Below, piece by piece: positions 36,209-45,364 of a stretch of DNA of 64,000 nt (position 1 is the stretch's first letter; every line of letters begins with the position of its first letter). The stretch covers positions 434,001 through 498,000 of the forward strand of contig JBAOID010000031.1 in the NCBI GenBank assembly GCA_037045435.1, read 5' to 3'. The position numbers were made by a program, and so were the translations under genes. The notes under the pieces were generated by a model. It saw nothing but the letters and a program-made list of their open reading frames with translations. It did not search any database and was not told the DNA's origin. Source of the stretch: CBDUEF01 sp018063485. Its GTDB lineage: Bacteria > Pseudomonadota > Alphaproteobacteria > Rhodobacterales > Rhodobacteraceae.

Positions 36209-37050
36209 TGAGCTACCCCCGAAAATCGGACAGTGACGGAAGCTACGATCTGAGGTCTGCTGATCCCCAAGCACGAGGAGATCAGAACATCTCGAAGCGC
36301 AGGAACCATGACGCGGCGTCCAAGGCCCGTGTTGCTCTGGAGGCGCTGAAGGGCGAGCGCACGGTGTCGGAATTGGCGAGCAGCTTGTGAGCTCCATCTG
36401 GTACCGGCAGGTGTTTGCAAGCAAACACCGAGAGGCAGCGATGATTCATCAGTGGAAGAAGGCGCTGTTGGAGGGGGCCGCTGGTATTTTTTTAGCGTGG
36501 CGGTAAGGCGGCAGCCACGGCTGAAATAGCCGAGGAAATGGTTCGCGACCTGCATGCCAAGATCGGAGAACTGGCCGTCGCCAATGATTTTTTGTCACGA
36601 AAGCTCAAGCCCTGGATAGGGAAGTGAGGCGGGGCATGATTGAGCGGACCCATCCCAAGCTGTCGGCCGATGACTTGGCACCTTCAGAACGAAGGCCATG
36701 CCGTGAACGAAAAACGCATCCGGCGGCTGATGCGCCTTATGCGATTGATGCCGATCTACCAGAAACCCGATACCCGTTGCCCGGCAACACATGCTTGCAT
36801 GTGTGAGAGGGAGCAAGCTCGCGGATCCCCGAAATACGAATGCGTCTATCTGCACGCCTGGGAAACCGGATCACAGGCAAGGGCAGGTGTCAGTCGCTGG
36901 ATCACTTTCAACAACCACCTGCGGCCCCACGCCGCCCATGGCGCTCAAGCGCCCGCCGTGGCCTACTACAATGCAACCGAAACCGATCAGAAGCTGCAGG
37001 CAGTAGCTTAAATAACCCGGAAATCTGTCCAAAGATTGGGGAGCGGCTCA
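36209..37050 (+). mobile_element. IS3-family element, internally deleted and frameshifted
   Basis: Imperfect terminal inverted repeats are visible: 36209-36233 starts TGAGC and contains CCC and GGACAG, and 37025-37050 is its counterpart (ending GGCTCA). OrfA is recognisable as KRRNHDAASKARVALEALKG and ERTVSELASS, then broken near 36387, with later pieces EMVRDLHAKIGELAVANDFL around 36535-36595 in another frame. OrfB survives as NEKRIRRLMRLM (about 36702) and the C-terminal ITFNNHLRPHAAHG...KLQAVA ending at 37011. The DDE core is missing, so it is inactive. At 842 bp it is about two thirds of a full element. Confidence 0.8.
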
Positions 37051-37162
37051 AACAATATGAATGGCAGGTATAAATGGACTTCTCCGCGCAACAGCAGCAT
37101 GAGGCTGCAAGCGACAAGATGACAGGGCGCATGTCGCCTCTGCAGTTGACAGCATTCAGAAC

Positions 37163-37618
37163 CTAGCTGGCCAGCAAAGACCGGATCCGGCGCAACGCCA
37201 GCAGATAGCCCTCGGTGCCGCAGCCCGCAATCACCCCATCGGCGCGCTGACTGATATAGGAATGATGGCGAAAGACCTCGCGCTTGTGGATATTCGAGAT
37301 ATGCACCTCGATCACCGGGCCATCATAGGCGTTCAGCGCATCAAGCAGCCCGACCGATGTATGGCTGTAGGCCCCCGGATTGATGATGATCCCCGATGCG
37401 CTCTGTCTTGCCTCTTAAATCCAGTCGATCAACTGGCCCTCGTGGTTCGATTGCAGATGCCGAATCGCAAGGCCCAGATCTTCGGCCAGATCGGCCAAAT
37501 TCTGCGCCACATCCTCAAGCGTTTCTCTGCCGTAGATTTCCGGTTGGCGCTGGCCAAGCAGGTTCAAGTTGGGGCCGTTGAGGACAAGAACGGGTTTGGT
37601 CACACTGGATTTGGGCAC
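37163..37618 (-). pseudogene. aroQ: Type II 3-dehydroquinate dehydratase with in-frame stop
   Basis: AroQ dehydrates 3-dehydroquinate in the shikimate pathway. From GTG 37618 the frame reads KPVLVLNGPNLNLLGQRQPE with the active-site Tyr in EIYG, then SNHEGQLIDWI, then TAA at codon 68 (37415-37417), and continues in the same frame with INPGAYSHTS, VIEVHISNIH and the end at 37163. Total length of 151 codons is normal. The stop most simply comes from CAA (Gln) to TAA, one base. Unlike other broken genes here this is a substitution, not an insertion. The pathway is normally essential, so either a second dehydratase exists or the base is an error. Confidence 0.85.
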
Positions 37619-37728
37619 GGAAATGATCCTGTCTGATGCACCGCGCAAGGATAGCTGTTCTGCACCGGGGAACAAGCCGGAACCACGCGTGGCACCAGAC
37701 AAACCGCGTCAGGACGGCGCGTCTCGGC

Positions 37729-38596
37729 TCATGCCACCTTTCCCAGCGCCACCTGCGGCGCAATCCCCAAGGCGCGCAGCACCTCCAGAGTCATATGCGG
37801 GCGGTTCAGCGTGTAGAAATGCAGATCGCCAACGCCGCCTTCGATCAGCCGGTCACACAACGCCGTGCAATGCGACAGCGCCAAAAGCTCGCTGCGCCCA
37901 TCGCGCGCGGCGGTCTGAAACGCCTCATCCAGCCGCCGCGGAACATGTGTGCCGCAACGGGAGGCAAAGCGCTTGACCCCCTCCCAGCCCATGATCGGCA
38001 AAATTCCCGGAATGATCGGCGCCGTGATCCCGGCGGCGACGCAGCGATCGCGGAACCGAAAGAATGTATCGGCATCAAAGAAGAACTGGGTCAGCGCCGA
38101 CGACGCCCCGGCATCGATCTTGCGCTTCAGCCACTCGACATCCGCCCCGGCATCGGCCGCATCCGGGTGCTGGCTCAGGGTAGGCACCCACGCGCAGGGT
38201 GAATTTGCCGGTTGCAGCCAAAGCCTCGACCAGTTCCACCGCATCGGCAAAACCCTCGGGATGGGGGGTAAAACGCGCCTGCCCTTGCGGCGCATCGCCG
38301 CGCAAAGCGACAATCTCGGTGACGCCCGCTTCGGCATAGGATTGCGCTACTGCCAGGGTTTCGGCGCGGCTTGCGTTCACACAGGTCAGATGCGCCGCCA
38401 CCTTCAGCCCATAGTTCTGTCCGATCCTGGCCACCGCATCTTGGGTCAACTCGCGCGTGGTGCCGCCTGCGCCATAGGTCACCGAGACAAACTCGGGGCG
38501 CATCGGAGCCAGCGTCTCTACCGTTTCCCACAGCTTGAGTGCGGCATCCACAGACTGCGGTGGGAAGAATTCGAAACTGATGCGCGGGGCGGTCAT
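37729..38596 (-). CDS. metF: 5,10-methylenetetrahydrofolate reductase (one frameshift)
   Basis: MetF reduces methylene-THF to methyl-THF for methionine synthesis, using FAD. The start MTAPRISFEFFPPQSVDAAL is typical, with VSVTYGAGGTTRELT, TCVNASRAET and ALRGDAP following. One extra C at about 38172 breaks the frame after GAYPE; the rest (HPDAADAGADVEWLKRKIDAG, FFFDADTFFRF, PGILPIMG) continues in another frame to 37729. Corrected length is about 288 residues, as expected. The gene is divergent from metR, with a MetR-type operator between them. Confidence 0.92.
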
Positions 38597-38642
38597 GATA
38601 AGGCTCCTTCTGACTTGCCCCTTTTTCACCCAAAGCATAACG

Positions 38643-38655
38643 TGAATCAAATTCA
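38643..38655. promoter_or_regulatory. MetR binding site between metF and metR
   Basis: TGAATCAAATTCA matches the known MetR consensus TGAA-N5-TTCA exactly. It lies 46 bp from the metF start and 31 bp from the metR start, placed to control both divergent genes. Confidence 0.8.
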
Positions 38656-38686
38656 TATTTCTCACCATTAACATGAGGTGAACCAC

Positions 38687-39592
38687 ATGTATGTCGAGCT
38701 GCGCCACTTGCGAAGCCTGCGGGCGATCCATCAGGCCGGAGGGCTGGCCCGTGCCGCCGATCTGATGAACATGACACAATCGGCGCTGTCGCATCAGGTT
38801 GCGGGGCTTGAGGCACAGGTGGGGATGGAGTTGTTCGTGCGCCGCTCGAAACCGATGACGCTGTCGGCGGCGGGCTTGCGGATGCTGCGGGTGGCGGAAA
38901 AGGTGCTGCCGGAAATCGTGGCGCTGGAAGAGGAGTTTCGCGCGCTGAAAACGGGCAAATCTGGCCGTCTGCATATCGCCATCGAATGTCACGCCTGTTT
39001 CGATTGGCTGTTTCCGGTGCTGGAACTTTTTCGCCACGCCTGGCCCGAAGTAGATGTCGATATCCGCGCAGGCCTTGCTTTCGATGCCCTGCCCGCGCTG
39101 AACCGCGAAGAGGTGGATCTGGTGATTTCCTCTGATCCAGCCCCCCTTCCCGGCATCACCTTCAACGCTCTGTTTGATTATCATCCGATGTTCATCGGCT
39201 CGGCGCAAAACCCCTTGGCGGCAAAACCCGTGATCGAGGCCGAGGATTTCCGTGAACAAACCCTGCTTACCTATCCGGTCGGCCGCGACAAGCTGGATGT
39301 GTTTACCGAATTGCTCACTCCCGCCAAGGTGGAACCGCGCGCCCAGCGCCCGGTGGAACTTACGGCGATGATCCTGATGCTGGTCGGGTCGAATCGCGGC
39401 GTGGCGGTGCTGCCCGATTGGGTGCTGCGCGATTTGAGAACCAATGCCGATTATGTCACCCGCCCACTGGGGCCGGGGTCTATCACCAAACGGCTTTACG
39501 CCGCCACCAGAACCGAAGACGCCTCCCGCCCCTTTGTTGCGCATTTTCTGAAACTTGGGCGCTCCGAGCCGGTGAAGCTGCAACGCGGCTGA
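38687..39592 (+). CDS. metR: LysR-type regulator MetR
   Basis: A 301-residue LysR-type transcription factor. The N-terminal helix-turn-helix (LARAADLMNMTQSALSHQVAGLE) and the C-terminal effector domain (RLHIAIECHACFDWLFPVLE) are both complete; the ECH segment and DWLFPVLE are characteristic of MetR, which senses homocysteine. The start is ATG 38687 with AGGTG upstream; ATG 38678 in frame is an alternative. Divergence from metF and the TGAA-N5-TTCA site between them support the assignment. Confidence 0.9.
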   Translation: MYVELRHLRSLRAIHQAGGLARAADLMNMTQSALSHQVAGLEAQVGMELFVRRSKPMTLSAAGLRMLRVAEKVLPEIVALEEEFRALKTGKSGRLHIAIECHACFDWLFPVLELFRHAWPEVDVDIRAGLAFDALPALNREEVDLVISSDPAPLPGITFNALFDYHPMFIGSAQNPLAAKPVIEAEDFREQTLLTYPVGRDKLDVFTELLTPAKVEPRAQRPVELTAMILMLVGSNRGVAVLPDWVLRDLRTNADYVTRPLGPGSITKRLYAATRTEDASRPFVAHFLKLGRSEPVKLQRG

Positions 39593-39676
39593 CCCCATCG
39601 CGCAAACTGCGTGACGTTGCCGAGCGAACACGCACACCCCTTTGTGAATCGCGAACCGAAGATATTCCTTGATTAG

Positions 39677-39688
39677 TAAGCCTGCTTA
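39677..39688. promoter_or_regulatory. Palindrome upstream of marR, likely MarR operator
   Basis: TAAGC-CT-GCTTA is a perfect inverted repeat 16 bp before the marR start, flanked by A/T-rich TTGATTAG and TATTAAC. MarR proteins often bind such sites over their own promoter. Confidence 0.5.
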
Positions 39689-39703
39689 TATTAACTCACG
39701 CTT

Positions 39704-40168
39704 ATGAGTTTTGAACCCTATCAGCTTGGCTCTTTGATCCATGACGCTGCCCGCCTGATCCGCAAGCGGTTCGAGCAGCAGGCGATTTCCTATGGGCTCT
39801 CATCGGCGCAATGGCGGCTTTTGGTGCATGTGATCCGTGAAGGCGCTGTGTCACAGGCCCGGCTGGCCGACCGGCTTGAGATTGAACCGATCTCGGTTTC
39901 GCGGCTGGTTGACCGGATGGAACAGGCCGGCTGGGTCACCCGCGAAGCCGATCCCAACGACCGCCGCATCAAAATGGTGGTCGCGACCGAGAAGGCCCAT
40001 GAATACAAGACCGACCTGCGGGCGATGGCTGGCGAAGTGTTTGAAGAGGCGATGGCAGGAATAGACCCTGCCAGCCGTGAAACTGTTCTGCATGGCCTTG
40101 CCACAATTTCCGAAAACCTGACCCACTCGTTAAGCAACAGCAGCACCGCCATGAAAGACAAGAGATGA
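39704..40168 (+). CDS. MarR-family transcriptional regulator
   Basis: A 154-residue dimeric winged-helix regulator. The recognition region is ARLADRLEIEPISVSRLVDRMEQAGWV and the wing DPNDRRIKMV, the DxRxK/R signature of MarR. It is the first gene of an efflux operon and overlaps the membrane-fusion gene by 4 bases (ATGA), so it is probably the ligand-responsive repressor of the pump. Confidence 0.93.
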   Translation: MSFEPYQLGSLIHDAARLIRKRFEQQAISYGLSSAQWRLLVHVIREGAVSQARLADRLEIEPISVSRLVDRMEQAGWVTREADPNDRRIKMVVATEKAHEYKTDLRAMAGEVFEEAMAGIDPASRETVLHGLATISENLTHSLSNSSTAMKDKR

Positions 40169-41257
40169 CCGCGACCACCGCCAATTCCCCCGCTGTTGCC
40201 CCAACTGCACCGCGTTCCAAACGCCGCGGGCTGATGGTTGCGCTGCCTTTGATCCTGGTGCTGGCTGGCGGCGGCTATTGGCTGATATCGGGGCGCTACG
40301 AATCCACCGACAACGCCTATCTGCATCAGGCCCGCATTGCCGTGGCCGCTTCTGTAGGGGGGCGGGTGCAATCAGTCTCGATCGCCGACAGCCAGACGGT
40401 CAAGGCTGGCGACGTGCTGTTTCAGGTCGACCCGGTGCCCTACAAACTGGCGCTGGCCCAGACCGAAGCCGCCGTTGCGGCCGCCCGTTTGGGAGTCGAG
40501 CAGCAAAAGGTGGCCTATCAAACCTCAATTACCCAGTTGAAACTGGCCGAAGACAACGCCGCCTATCAATCCTCGGAACGCGCACGCCAAGAGGGCCTCA
40601 GCGCCAAGGGCGTCGCCTCGACCACCGCACTTGATGATGCCCGCCACACCGAGCGCGTGGCGATGGATCAGCGCGATCTGGCAAAAAGCGCCGTTGCCAT
40701 GGCCCTTGCCGCATTGGGCGGCAACCCCGAGGCAGCAACCGACAGCCTGCCGGGGGTGCAAGCAGCCTTGGTTGCCCGTGATCAGGCCGCCTATAACCTT
40801 GAGAAATCCATCGTCACCGCCCCCGCCGATGGCGTGGTTTATCAAGCCTCCAGCTTCAAGGCCGGGCAGATGGTTGCCCCCGGCGTCAGCCTGTTCACGC
40901 TGGTGCAAACCGGCGATGTCTGGGTCGAGGCGAATTTCAAGGAAACCCAGCTTGATGGCCTTCTGGTAGGGCAGACCGCCGAAGTGGCTTTTGACGTCAA
41001 CCGCACGCGCAAGTTCAAAGCAGTGATCGAGTTCTATCGGTGCGGGCACCGGTTCGGAATTCTCCCTGCTGCCTGCACAAAATGCCACCGGCAACTGGGT
41101 GAAAGTCACCCAGCGCGTTCCGATCAAGCTGCGTCTGGTTGATGCGGCAAATGTCGCAGGTCTTGCCTCTGGCCTCTCGGCCGAAGTCTCGGTTGATACC
41201 GGCCGCAGCCGCAGCCTGTCCGATCTGATCCCCTTCGCCGCTGCCGCCGAGAAATAA
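40165..41257 (+). CDS. HlyD/EmrA-family membrane fusion protein (one frameshift)
   Basis: The periplasmic adaptor of a drug efflux pump. A membrane anchor lies at about 24-42, followed by the barrel-sandwich part TDNAYLHQARIAVAASVGGRV, an alpha-helical hairpin, and DGVVYQASSFKAGQMVAPG. One extra T at 41032-41033 breaks the frame after FKAVIE; the C-terminal beta-barrel (ATGNWVKVTQRVPIKLRLV) resumes in another frame and ends at 41257. Corrected length is about 363 residues. It starts inside the marR stop and is 3 bp from the transporter gene. Confidence 0.9.
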
Positions 41258-41260
41258 GCC

Positions 41261-42787
41261 ATGTCCCCCCTCTCCGCCCCCGCCATCGAGGTGGAAAACA
41301 GGGGTCTGATCACCGTGATGATCATGCTCGCCACCATCATGCAGGTGCTCGATACCACCATCGCCAACGTGGCCCTGCCCAATATGACCGGCGATCTGGG
41401 CGCCAGCCAGGACACCATCACCTGGGTGCTGACCAGCTATATCGTCGCCGCCGCCATCATGACGCCAGTGACAGGCTGGCTCGCCGACCGTATCGGCAAG
41501 CGCGAGTTGTTCCTTGTGTCGATCGTCGGCTTTGTCGTCACCTCGGTGGCCTGCGGGCTGGCGTGGAGCCTGAACTCCATGGTCGCCTTCCGCCTGATGC
41601 AAGGCGTGTTTGGCGCGGCCATCGTGCCGTTGTCACAAACCTTCCTGTTGGATATCAACCCGCGCGAAAAAGCCGGGCAAGCCATGGCGATGTGGGGCGC
41701 GGGCATCATGGTGGGGCCGATCATCGGGCCAACCCTGGGCGGTTGGCTGACCGAAAGCTATAACTGGCGCTGGGTCTTTCTGGTCAACCTGCCAGTGGGG
41801 ATTGTGGCCTTCCTGGGCTGCCTTGCCTATCTGCCCCGCGCGCCGCGGCGCCCGCGCCGCTTTGATTTCTTTGGCTTTGCCATGCTCTCCATCGGCATCG
41901 GCGCATTGCAACTGCTGCTGGATCGTGGCGGCGAGGTGGATTGGTTCTCGGCAACCGAAATCTGGATCTATGCATTCCTTGCCGTCTCGGGGATGTGGGT
42001 GTTTGTCATTCACATCCTGGGCGCCGAAAAGCCGTTTCTAGAACCCGCGATGTTCATGGACCGCAACTTTGCCACCGGCCTGCTGTTCATCTTCATCGTC
42101 GGCATCATCTTGCTGGCTAGCCTTGCGCTGCTGCCACCGATGTTGTCGCGGATTTTCGGTTATCCGGTCATCACCGTAGGTCTTGTGATGGGACCGCGCG
42201 GCGTTGGCACCATGATTTCGATGATCCTCGTCGGCAAACTGGTGCAAATTGTTGATGCCCGGATTCTGGTGACGGTGGGCTTGCTGCTGACTGCCGGGTC
42301 GCTGCATTTCATGACGCAATTCTCGCCACAAATGGGCTCTGGCCCGGTGATCTGGACTGGCGTGATGCAGGGCGTGGGTCTGGGCCTGGTGTTTGTGCCG
42401 CTGACAACCATCGCCTTCGCCACTATCCCCAACCACTTTCGCGCCGACGCCACCAGCCTGTTCAGCCTTGTGCGCAACATCGGCTCGTCCATCGGGATTT
42501 CCATCGTCTCGGTGATGCTGGCGCGCAATGTGCAGATCAACCATGCCGAGTTGGGAGCCAATATCTCGCGCTATAATCCCAACCTGACCAATCTGATCCC
42601 ACAGGGCAATCTGGCCACCCTTGGCCAGCTTGACGCGCTGGTGAACCAGCAAGCGCTGATGATTTCATATAACAATGATTTCAAGCTGATGATGCTGGTG
42701 ACGCTTTGCGCCATTCCGCTGTCCTTGCTGCTGCGGGCACCAAAATCGGCCCCCGCGCCGGGGCAAATGGCTATGATGCATGACTAG
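41261..42787 (+). CDS. EmrB/QacA-type MFS drug transporter (DHA2, 14 TM)
   Basis: A proton-coupled inner-membrane exporter of 508 residues with about 14 helices. Motif LDTTIANVALPNMTGDLGAS in helix 1 and GWLADRIGKRELFLVS (motif A) are diagnostic of the DHA2 family. With the membrane fusion protein directly upstream it should form an EmrAB-type tripartite pump regulated by the MarR protein. Drugs exported cannot be told. Confidence 0.94.
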   Translation: MSPLSAPAIEVENRGLITVMIMLATIMQVLDTTIANVALPNMTGDLGASQDTITWVLTSYIVAAAIMTPVTGWLADRIGKRELFLVSIVGFVVTSVACGLAWSLNSMVAFRLMQGVFGAAIVPLSQTFLLDINPREKAGQAMAMWGAGIMVGPIIGPTLGGWLTESYNWRWVFLVNLPVGIVAFLGCLAYLPRAPRRPRRFDFFGFAMLSIGIGALQLLLDRGGEVDWFSATEIWIYAFLAVSGMWVFVIHILGAEKPFLEPAMFMDRNFATGLLFIFIVGIILLASLALLPPMLSRIFGYPVITVGLVMGPRGVGTMISMILVGKLVQIVDARILVTVGLLLTAGSLHFMTQFSPQMGSGPVIWTGVMQGVGLGLVFVPLTTIAFATIPNHFRADATSLFSLVRNIGSSIGISIVSVMLARNVQINHAELGANISRYNPNLTNLIPQGNLATLGQLDALVNQQALMISYNNDFKLMMLVTLCAIPLSLLLRAPKSAPAPGQMAMMHD

Positions 42788-42844
42788 TTGATTTATTCCG
42801 GCTGCGCGCTTAGTCTGAATCCTCAGCCAAGCCGGAGGGGGCAA

Positions 42845-42907
42845 ATGATGATGCAACTGCCCAGAACTTCTGGCCCCGCCTTAGCCCTGCGCGATCCGCA
42901 GGGCTGA
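42845..42907 (+). CDS. Candidate 20-residue leader peptide before the ABC-F gene
   Basis: GGAGGGG lies 4-10 bases ahead of ATG 42845, an excellent ribosome-binding site. The frame encodes MMMQLPRTSGPALALRDPQG and stops at TGA 42905-42907. It uses AGA and TTA, which are rare in GC-rich genomes. Its stop falls exactly in the bases shared by two competing hairpins (see next entry). Translation is unproven; the case rests on the ribosome-binding site and the RNA layout. Confidence 0.5.
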   Translation: MMMQLPRTSGPALALRDPQG

Positions 42908-42936
42908 CCGCCGCCACGGTCTGCCCGATTTTTTTT
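42883..42936 (+). promoter_or_regulatory. Candidate transcription attenuator of the ABC-F gene
   Basis: Two hairpins compete. Hairpin 1 pairs AGCCCTGCG (42883-42891) with CGCAGGGCT (42897-42905), a perfect 9-bp stem. Hairpin 2 pairs GGGCTGACCG (42901-42910) with CGGTCTGCCC (42917-42926), ten positions with one T-T mismatch, followed after GA by eight T (42929-42936): a strong intrinsic terminator. They share 42901-42905, so only one can form. A ribosome stalled early in the leader would allow hairpin 1 and read-through into the ABC-F gene; normal translation would free the terminator. The mechanism is inferred. Confidence 0.6.
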
Positions 42937-42973
42937 CGGCGCTTGCGCCATTTCCCCAATCGGAGCCGATCTC

Positions 42974-44485
42974 ATGAGCCTGTTGGCCGTCAAATCCCTG
43001 TCGCTGATCCTTGTCACGCCGCTGTTCAGCGACCTTTCCTTTACCCTAGGCCCCGGCGACCGCCTTGGACTGATCGCCGCCAACGGGCGCGGCAAATCCA
43101 CCCTGCTGCGTTGCCTTGCAGATCTGGCAGAACCTACCAATGGCGAGATCACCCGCGCGCGGGGGGCCAAGGTGGCGCTCGTCACCCAAGACCTGCCGCC
43201 AAAGGCGGCACACCAAACCCTGCGCGCTTTCGTCACCGCAGCCCTGTCACCCGAGGCGCAGGATTTCGAGGGCTGGCGCGTTGATGTGATCCTTGACGAT
43301 CTGCAAGTGCCCGAAGCCCTGCGCGATCAAGCCCTTGGCACCCTGTCGGGCGGCTGGCAACGCACCGCCCTTCTGGCCCACGCCGCCGTGACCGAACCCG
43401 ATGTCTTGCTGCTGGATGAACCCACCAACCACCTTGATCTGTCGCGCATCGGCCAGTTGCAAACGTGGCTCGCCGCCCTGCCCCGCGCCACCGCCGTGAT
43501 CATCGCCAGCCACGACCGCGCTTTCCTTGATGCCGCGACCACCCGCAGCCTGTTCCTGCGCACCGAGAACTCGCGTCTCTTTCCCCTGCCCTACACCCAT
43601 GCCAGACAAGCCCTGACCGAGATAGACGCCGCCGATGCGCGGCGGTTCGACAACGACATCGCCAAGGCCGATCAGTTGCGCAAACAGGCCGCCAAGCTGA
43701 AGAACATCGGCATCAATTCGGGCTCTGACCTGCTGATCACCAAGACCAAACAGCTCAAGGACCGCGCCGACAGGATCGAATCCTCGGCCCGCGCCGCTCA
43801 TCGCGATCTGTCGGCGGGCACGATCAAACTCGCCCATTCCGGCAGCCACGCCAAGGCGCTGATCACGCTGCAAGACGCCAAGATCACCACCCCCGACGGG
43901 CGCTTGCTGTTCACCACCGGCCAGAAATGGATCGAACCGGGCGACCGTGTGGTTCTGCTCGGCGCCAATGGCACCGGTAAATCGCGGCTGGTGGCGGCAG
44001 TGCTGGCCGCCGTGCAAACCCAATCCGAAGGTATCCGCGCCGCGCCGTCGATCAGCGTCGGCTATTCCGATCAGATGCTGGCGCAATTGCCGGACAAGTC
44101 CACCCCCTTTGCGCTGGTGCAGGCGGTCAGCCAATCTGATCAGGCGGTGAAATCCAACCTCGCCGGGGCGGGCATCAAGGTCGATTGGCAGGACAAACCC
44201 ATCGCCACCCTGTCGGGTGGCCAAAAGGCGCGACTGGCAATGCTGCTGCTGCGCCTTGCCCATCCCAGCTTCCATTTGCTCGATGAACCGACCAACCACC
44301 TTGATATCGAGGGCCAGGAGGCGCTTGAATCCGAACTGACGACTAAGTCCGCCACCTGCCTGCTGGTCAGCCACGACCGCAGCTTTGTGCGCAACACCGC
44401 CAACCGCTTCTGGCGCATCATCGGCAAGAAACTGGTCGAAGAGGACAGCCCCGAAGCCTTTTTTGCCAGCGAACTGGCGCGGTAA
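42974..44485 (+). CDS. ABC-F family ATPase (Uup/resistance-type)
   Basis: A soluble protein of 503 residues with two ABC domains and no membrane part, the ABC-F class that acts on ribosomes. Walker A motifs are AANGRGKST (near 35-43, unusual A and R) and GANGTGKSR in the second domain; signatures are LSGGWQR and LSGGQKAR; both Walker B sites carry DEPTNHLD. The linker between domains is helical and basic (LRKQAAKLKN). Some ABC-F proteins protect ribosomes from antibiotics, others tune translation. The leader upstream with a possible attenuator favours an inducible, protective type. Confidence 0.9.
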   Translation: MSLLAVKSLSLILVTPLFSDLSFTLGPGDRLGLIAANGRGKSTLLRCLADLAEPTNGEITRARGAKVALVTQDLPPKAAHQTLRAFVTAALSPEAQDFEGWRVDVILDDLQVPEALRDQALGTLSGGWQRTALLAHAAVTEPDVLLLDEPTNHLDLSRIGQLQTWLAALPRATAVIIASHDRAFLDAATTRSLFLRTENSRLFPLPYTHARQALTEIDAADARRFDNDIAKADQLRKQAAKLKNIGINSGSDLLITKTKQLKDRADRIESSARAAHRDLSAGTIKLAHSGSHAKALITLQDAKITTPDGRLLFTTGQKWIEPGDRVVLLGANGTGKSRLVAAVLAAVQTQSEGIRAAPSISVGYSDQMLAQLPDKSTPFALVQAVSQSDQAVKSNLAGAGIKVDWQDKPIATLSGGQKARLAMLLLRLAHPSFHLLDEPTNHLDIEGQEALESELTTKSATCLLVSHDRSFVRNTANRFWRIIGKKLVEEDSPEAFFASELAR

Positions 44486-44495
44486 ATCTCTGATA

Positions 44496-44514
44496 CCCCC
44501 AATGCCCTTGGGGG
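44496..44514 (+). terminator. Hairpin after the ABC-F gene
   Basis: CCCCCAA (44496-44502) pairs with TTGGGGG (44508-44514) around TGCCC, followed by CCTTCCCTT. A compact 7-bp stem eleven bases after the stop. Confidence 0.55.
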
Positions 44515-44575
44515 CCTTCCCTTATCGGCCCTGCAAGTGTATGCCCCCAATCTTGAACCGGACCGGAGAATTCCC

Positions 44576-45364
44576 ATGCAGGGCAGCGCAAATCTCAACC
44601 TGATGATCAAGGCCGCGCGGCGCGCTGGCAAAAGTCTGGTCAAGGACTTCCGCGAGGTGGAAAACCTGCAAGTTTCCACCAAAGGCCCCGGTGATTTCGT
44701 CACCAAGGCCGACCGCGAAGCCGAGCGGATGATCAAAGAGGATCTGCTGGGCGGTCGCCCCACCTATGGCTGGCTGGGCGAGGAAACCGGCGAAACCGAA
44801 GGGGCTGATCCAACCCGGCGCTGGATTGTCGATCCCTTGGACGGCACCACCAATTTCCTGCACGGCATGCCGCATTGGGCGATTTCCATCGCGCTGGAAC
44901 ACAAGGGCGAGATCGTGTCCGCCGTGGTCTATGATGCCGCCAAGGACGAGATGTTCTTTGCCGAAAAGGGTGCGGGCGCGTGGATGAATGACCGTCGCCT
45001 GCGGGTGTCTGGCCGTCGCAACATGCACGAAGCGGTGTTTGCCACCGGCGTGCCCTTTGGGTCCAAGAAAACCCTGCCCGCGATGCTGGCCGATCTGGCC
45101 CGGCTGATGCCCGCCTGCGCCGGGATGCGGCGCTGGGGTGCCGCCTCGCTCGATCTGGCCTATGTCGCCGCAGGCCGCTTTGACGGCTTTTGGGAGCGCG
45201 AGTTGCAGCCTTGGGACATCGCTGCCGGGATCTTGCTGGTGAAAGAAGCGGGCGGCATGGTTGCGCCGATCCGTGAGGGTTACGATATCCTGGAAAAAGG
45301 CGCGGTCATCTGCTCGAACGATCCGCTGTTTCAACCCTTCTGCAAGGTTATCCGCAACGAGTGA
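44576..45364 (+). CDS. Inositol monophosphatase family protein (SuhB-like)
   Basis: A Mg-dependent, Li-sensitive-type phosphatase of 262 residues. The metal and substrate motifs are GEETGE, WIVDPLDGTTNFLHG and the C-terminal WELQPWDIAAG-like RELQPWDIAAGILL. I start at ATG 44576 (MQGSANLNLMIKAARRAG); ATG 44537 would add 13 unconserved residues. SuhB proteins may also act in rRNA transcription complexes. It stands alone. Confidence 0.92.
   Translation: MQGSANLNLMIKAARRAGKSLVKDFREVENLQVSTKGPGDFVTKADREAERMIKEDLLGGRPTYGWLGEETGETEGADPTRRWIVDPLDGTTNFLHGMPHWAISIALEHKGEIVSAVVYDAAKDEMFFAEKGAGAWMNDRRLRVSGRRNMHEAVFATGVPFGSKKTLPAMLADLARLMPACAGMRRWGAASLDLAYVAAGRFDGFWERELQPWDIAAGILLVKEAGGMVAPIREGYDILEKGAVICSNDPLFQPFCKVIRNE

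Noticed and set aside
38075..39637. A 520-codon minus-strand frame across metR and metF
   Set aside because: Only its last third (from 38596) is metF; the rest is antisense to the clearly real metR.
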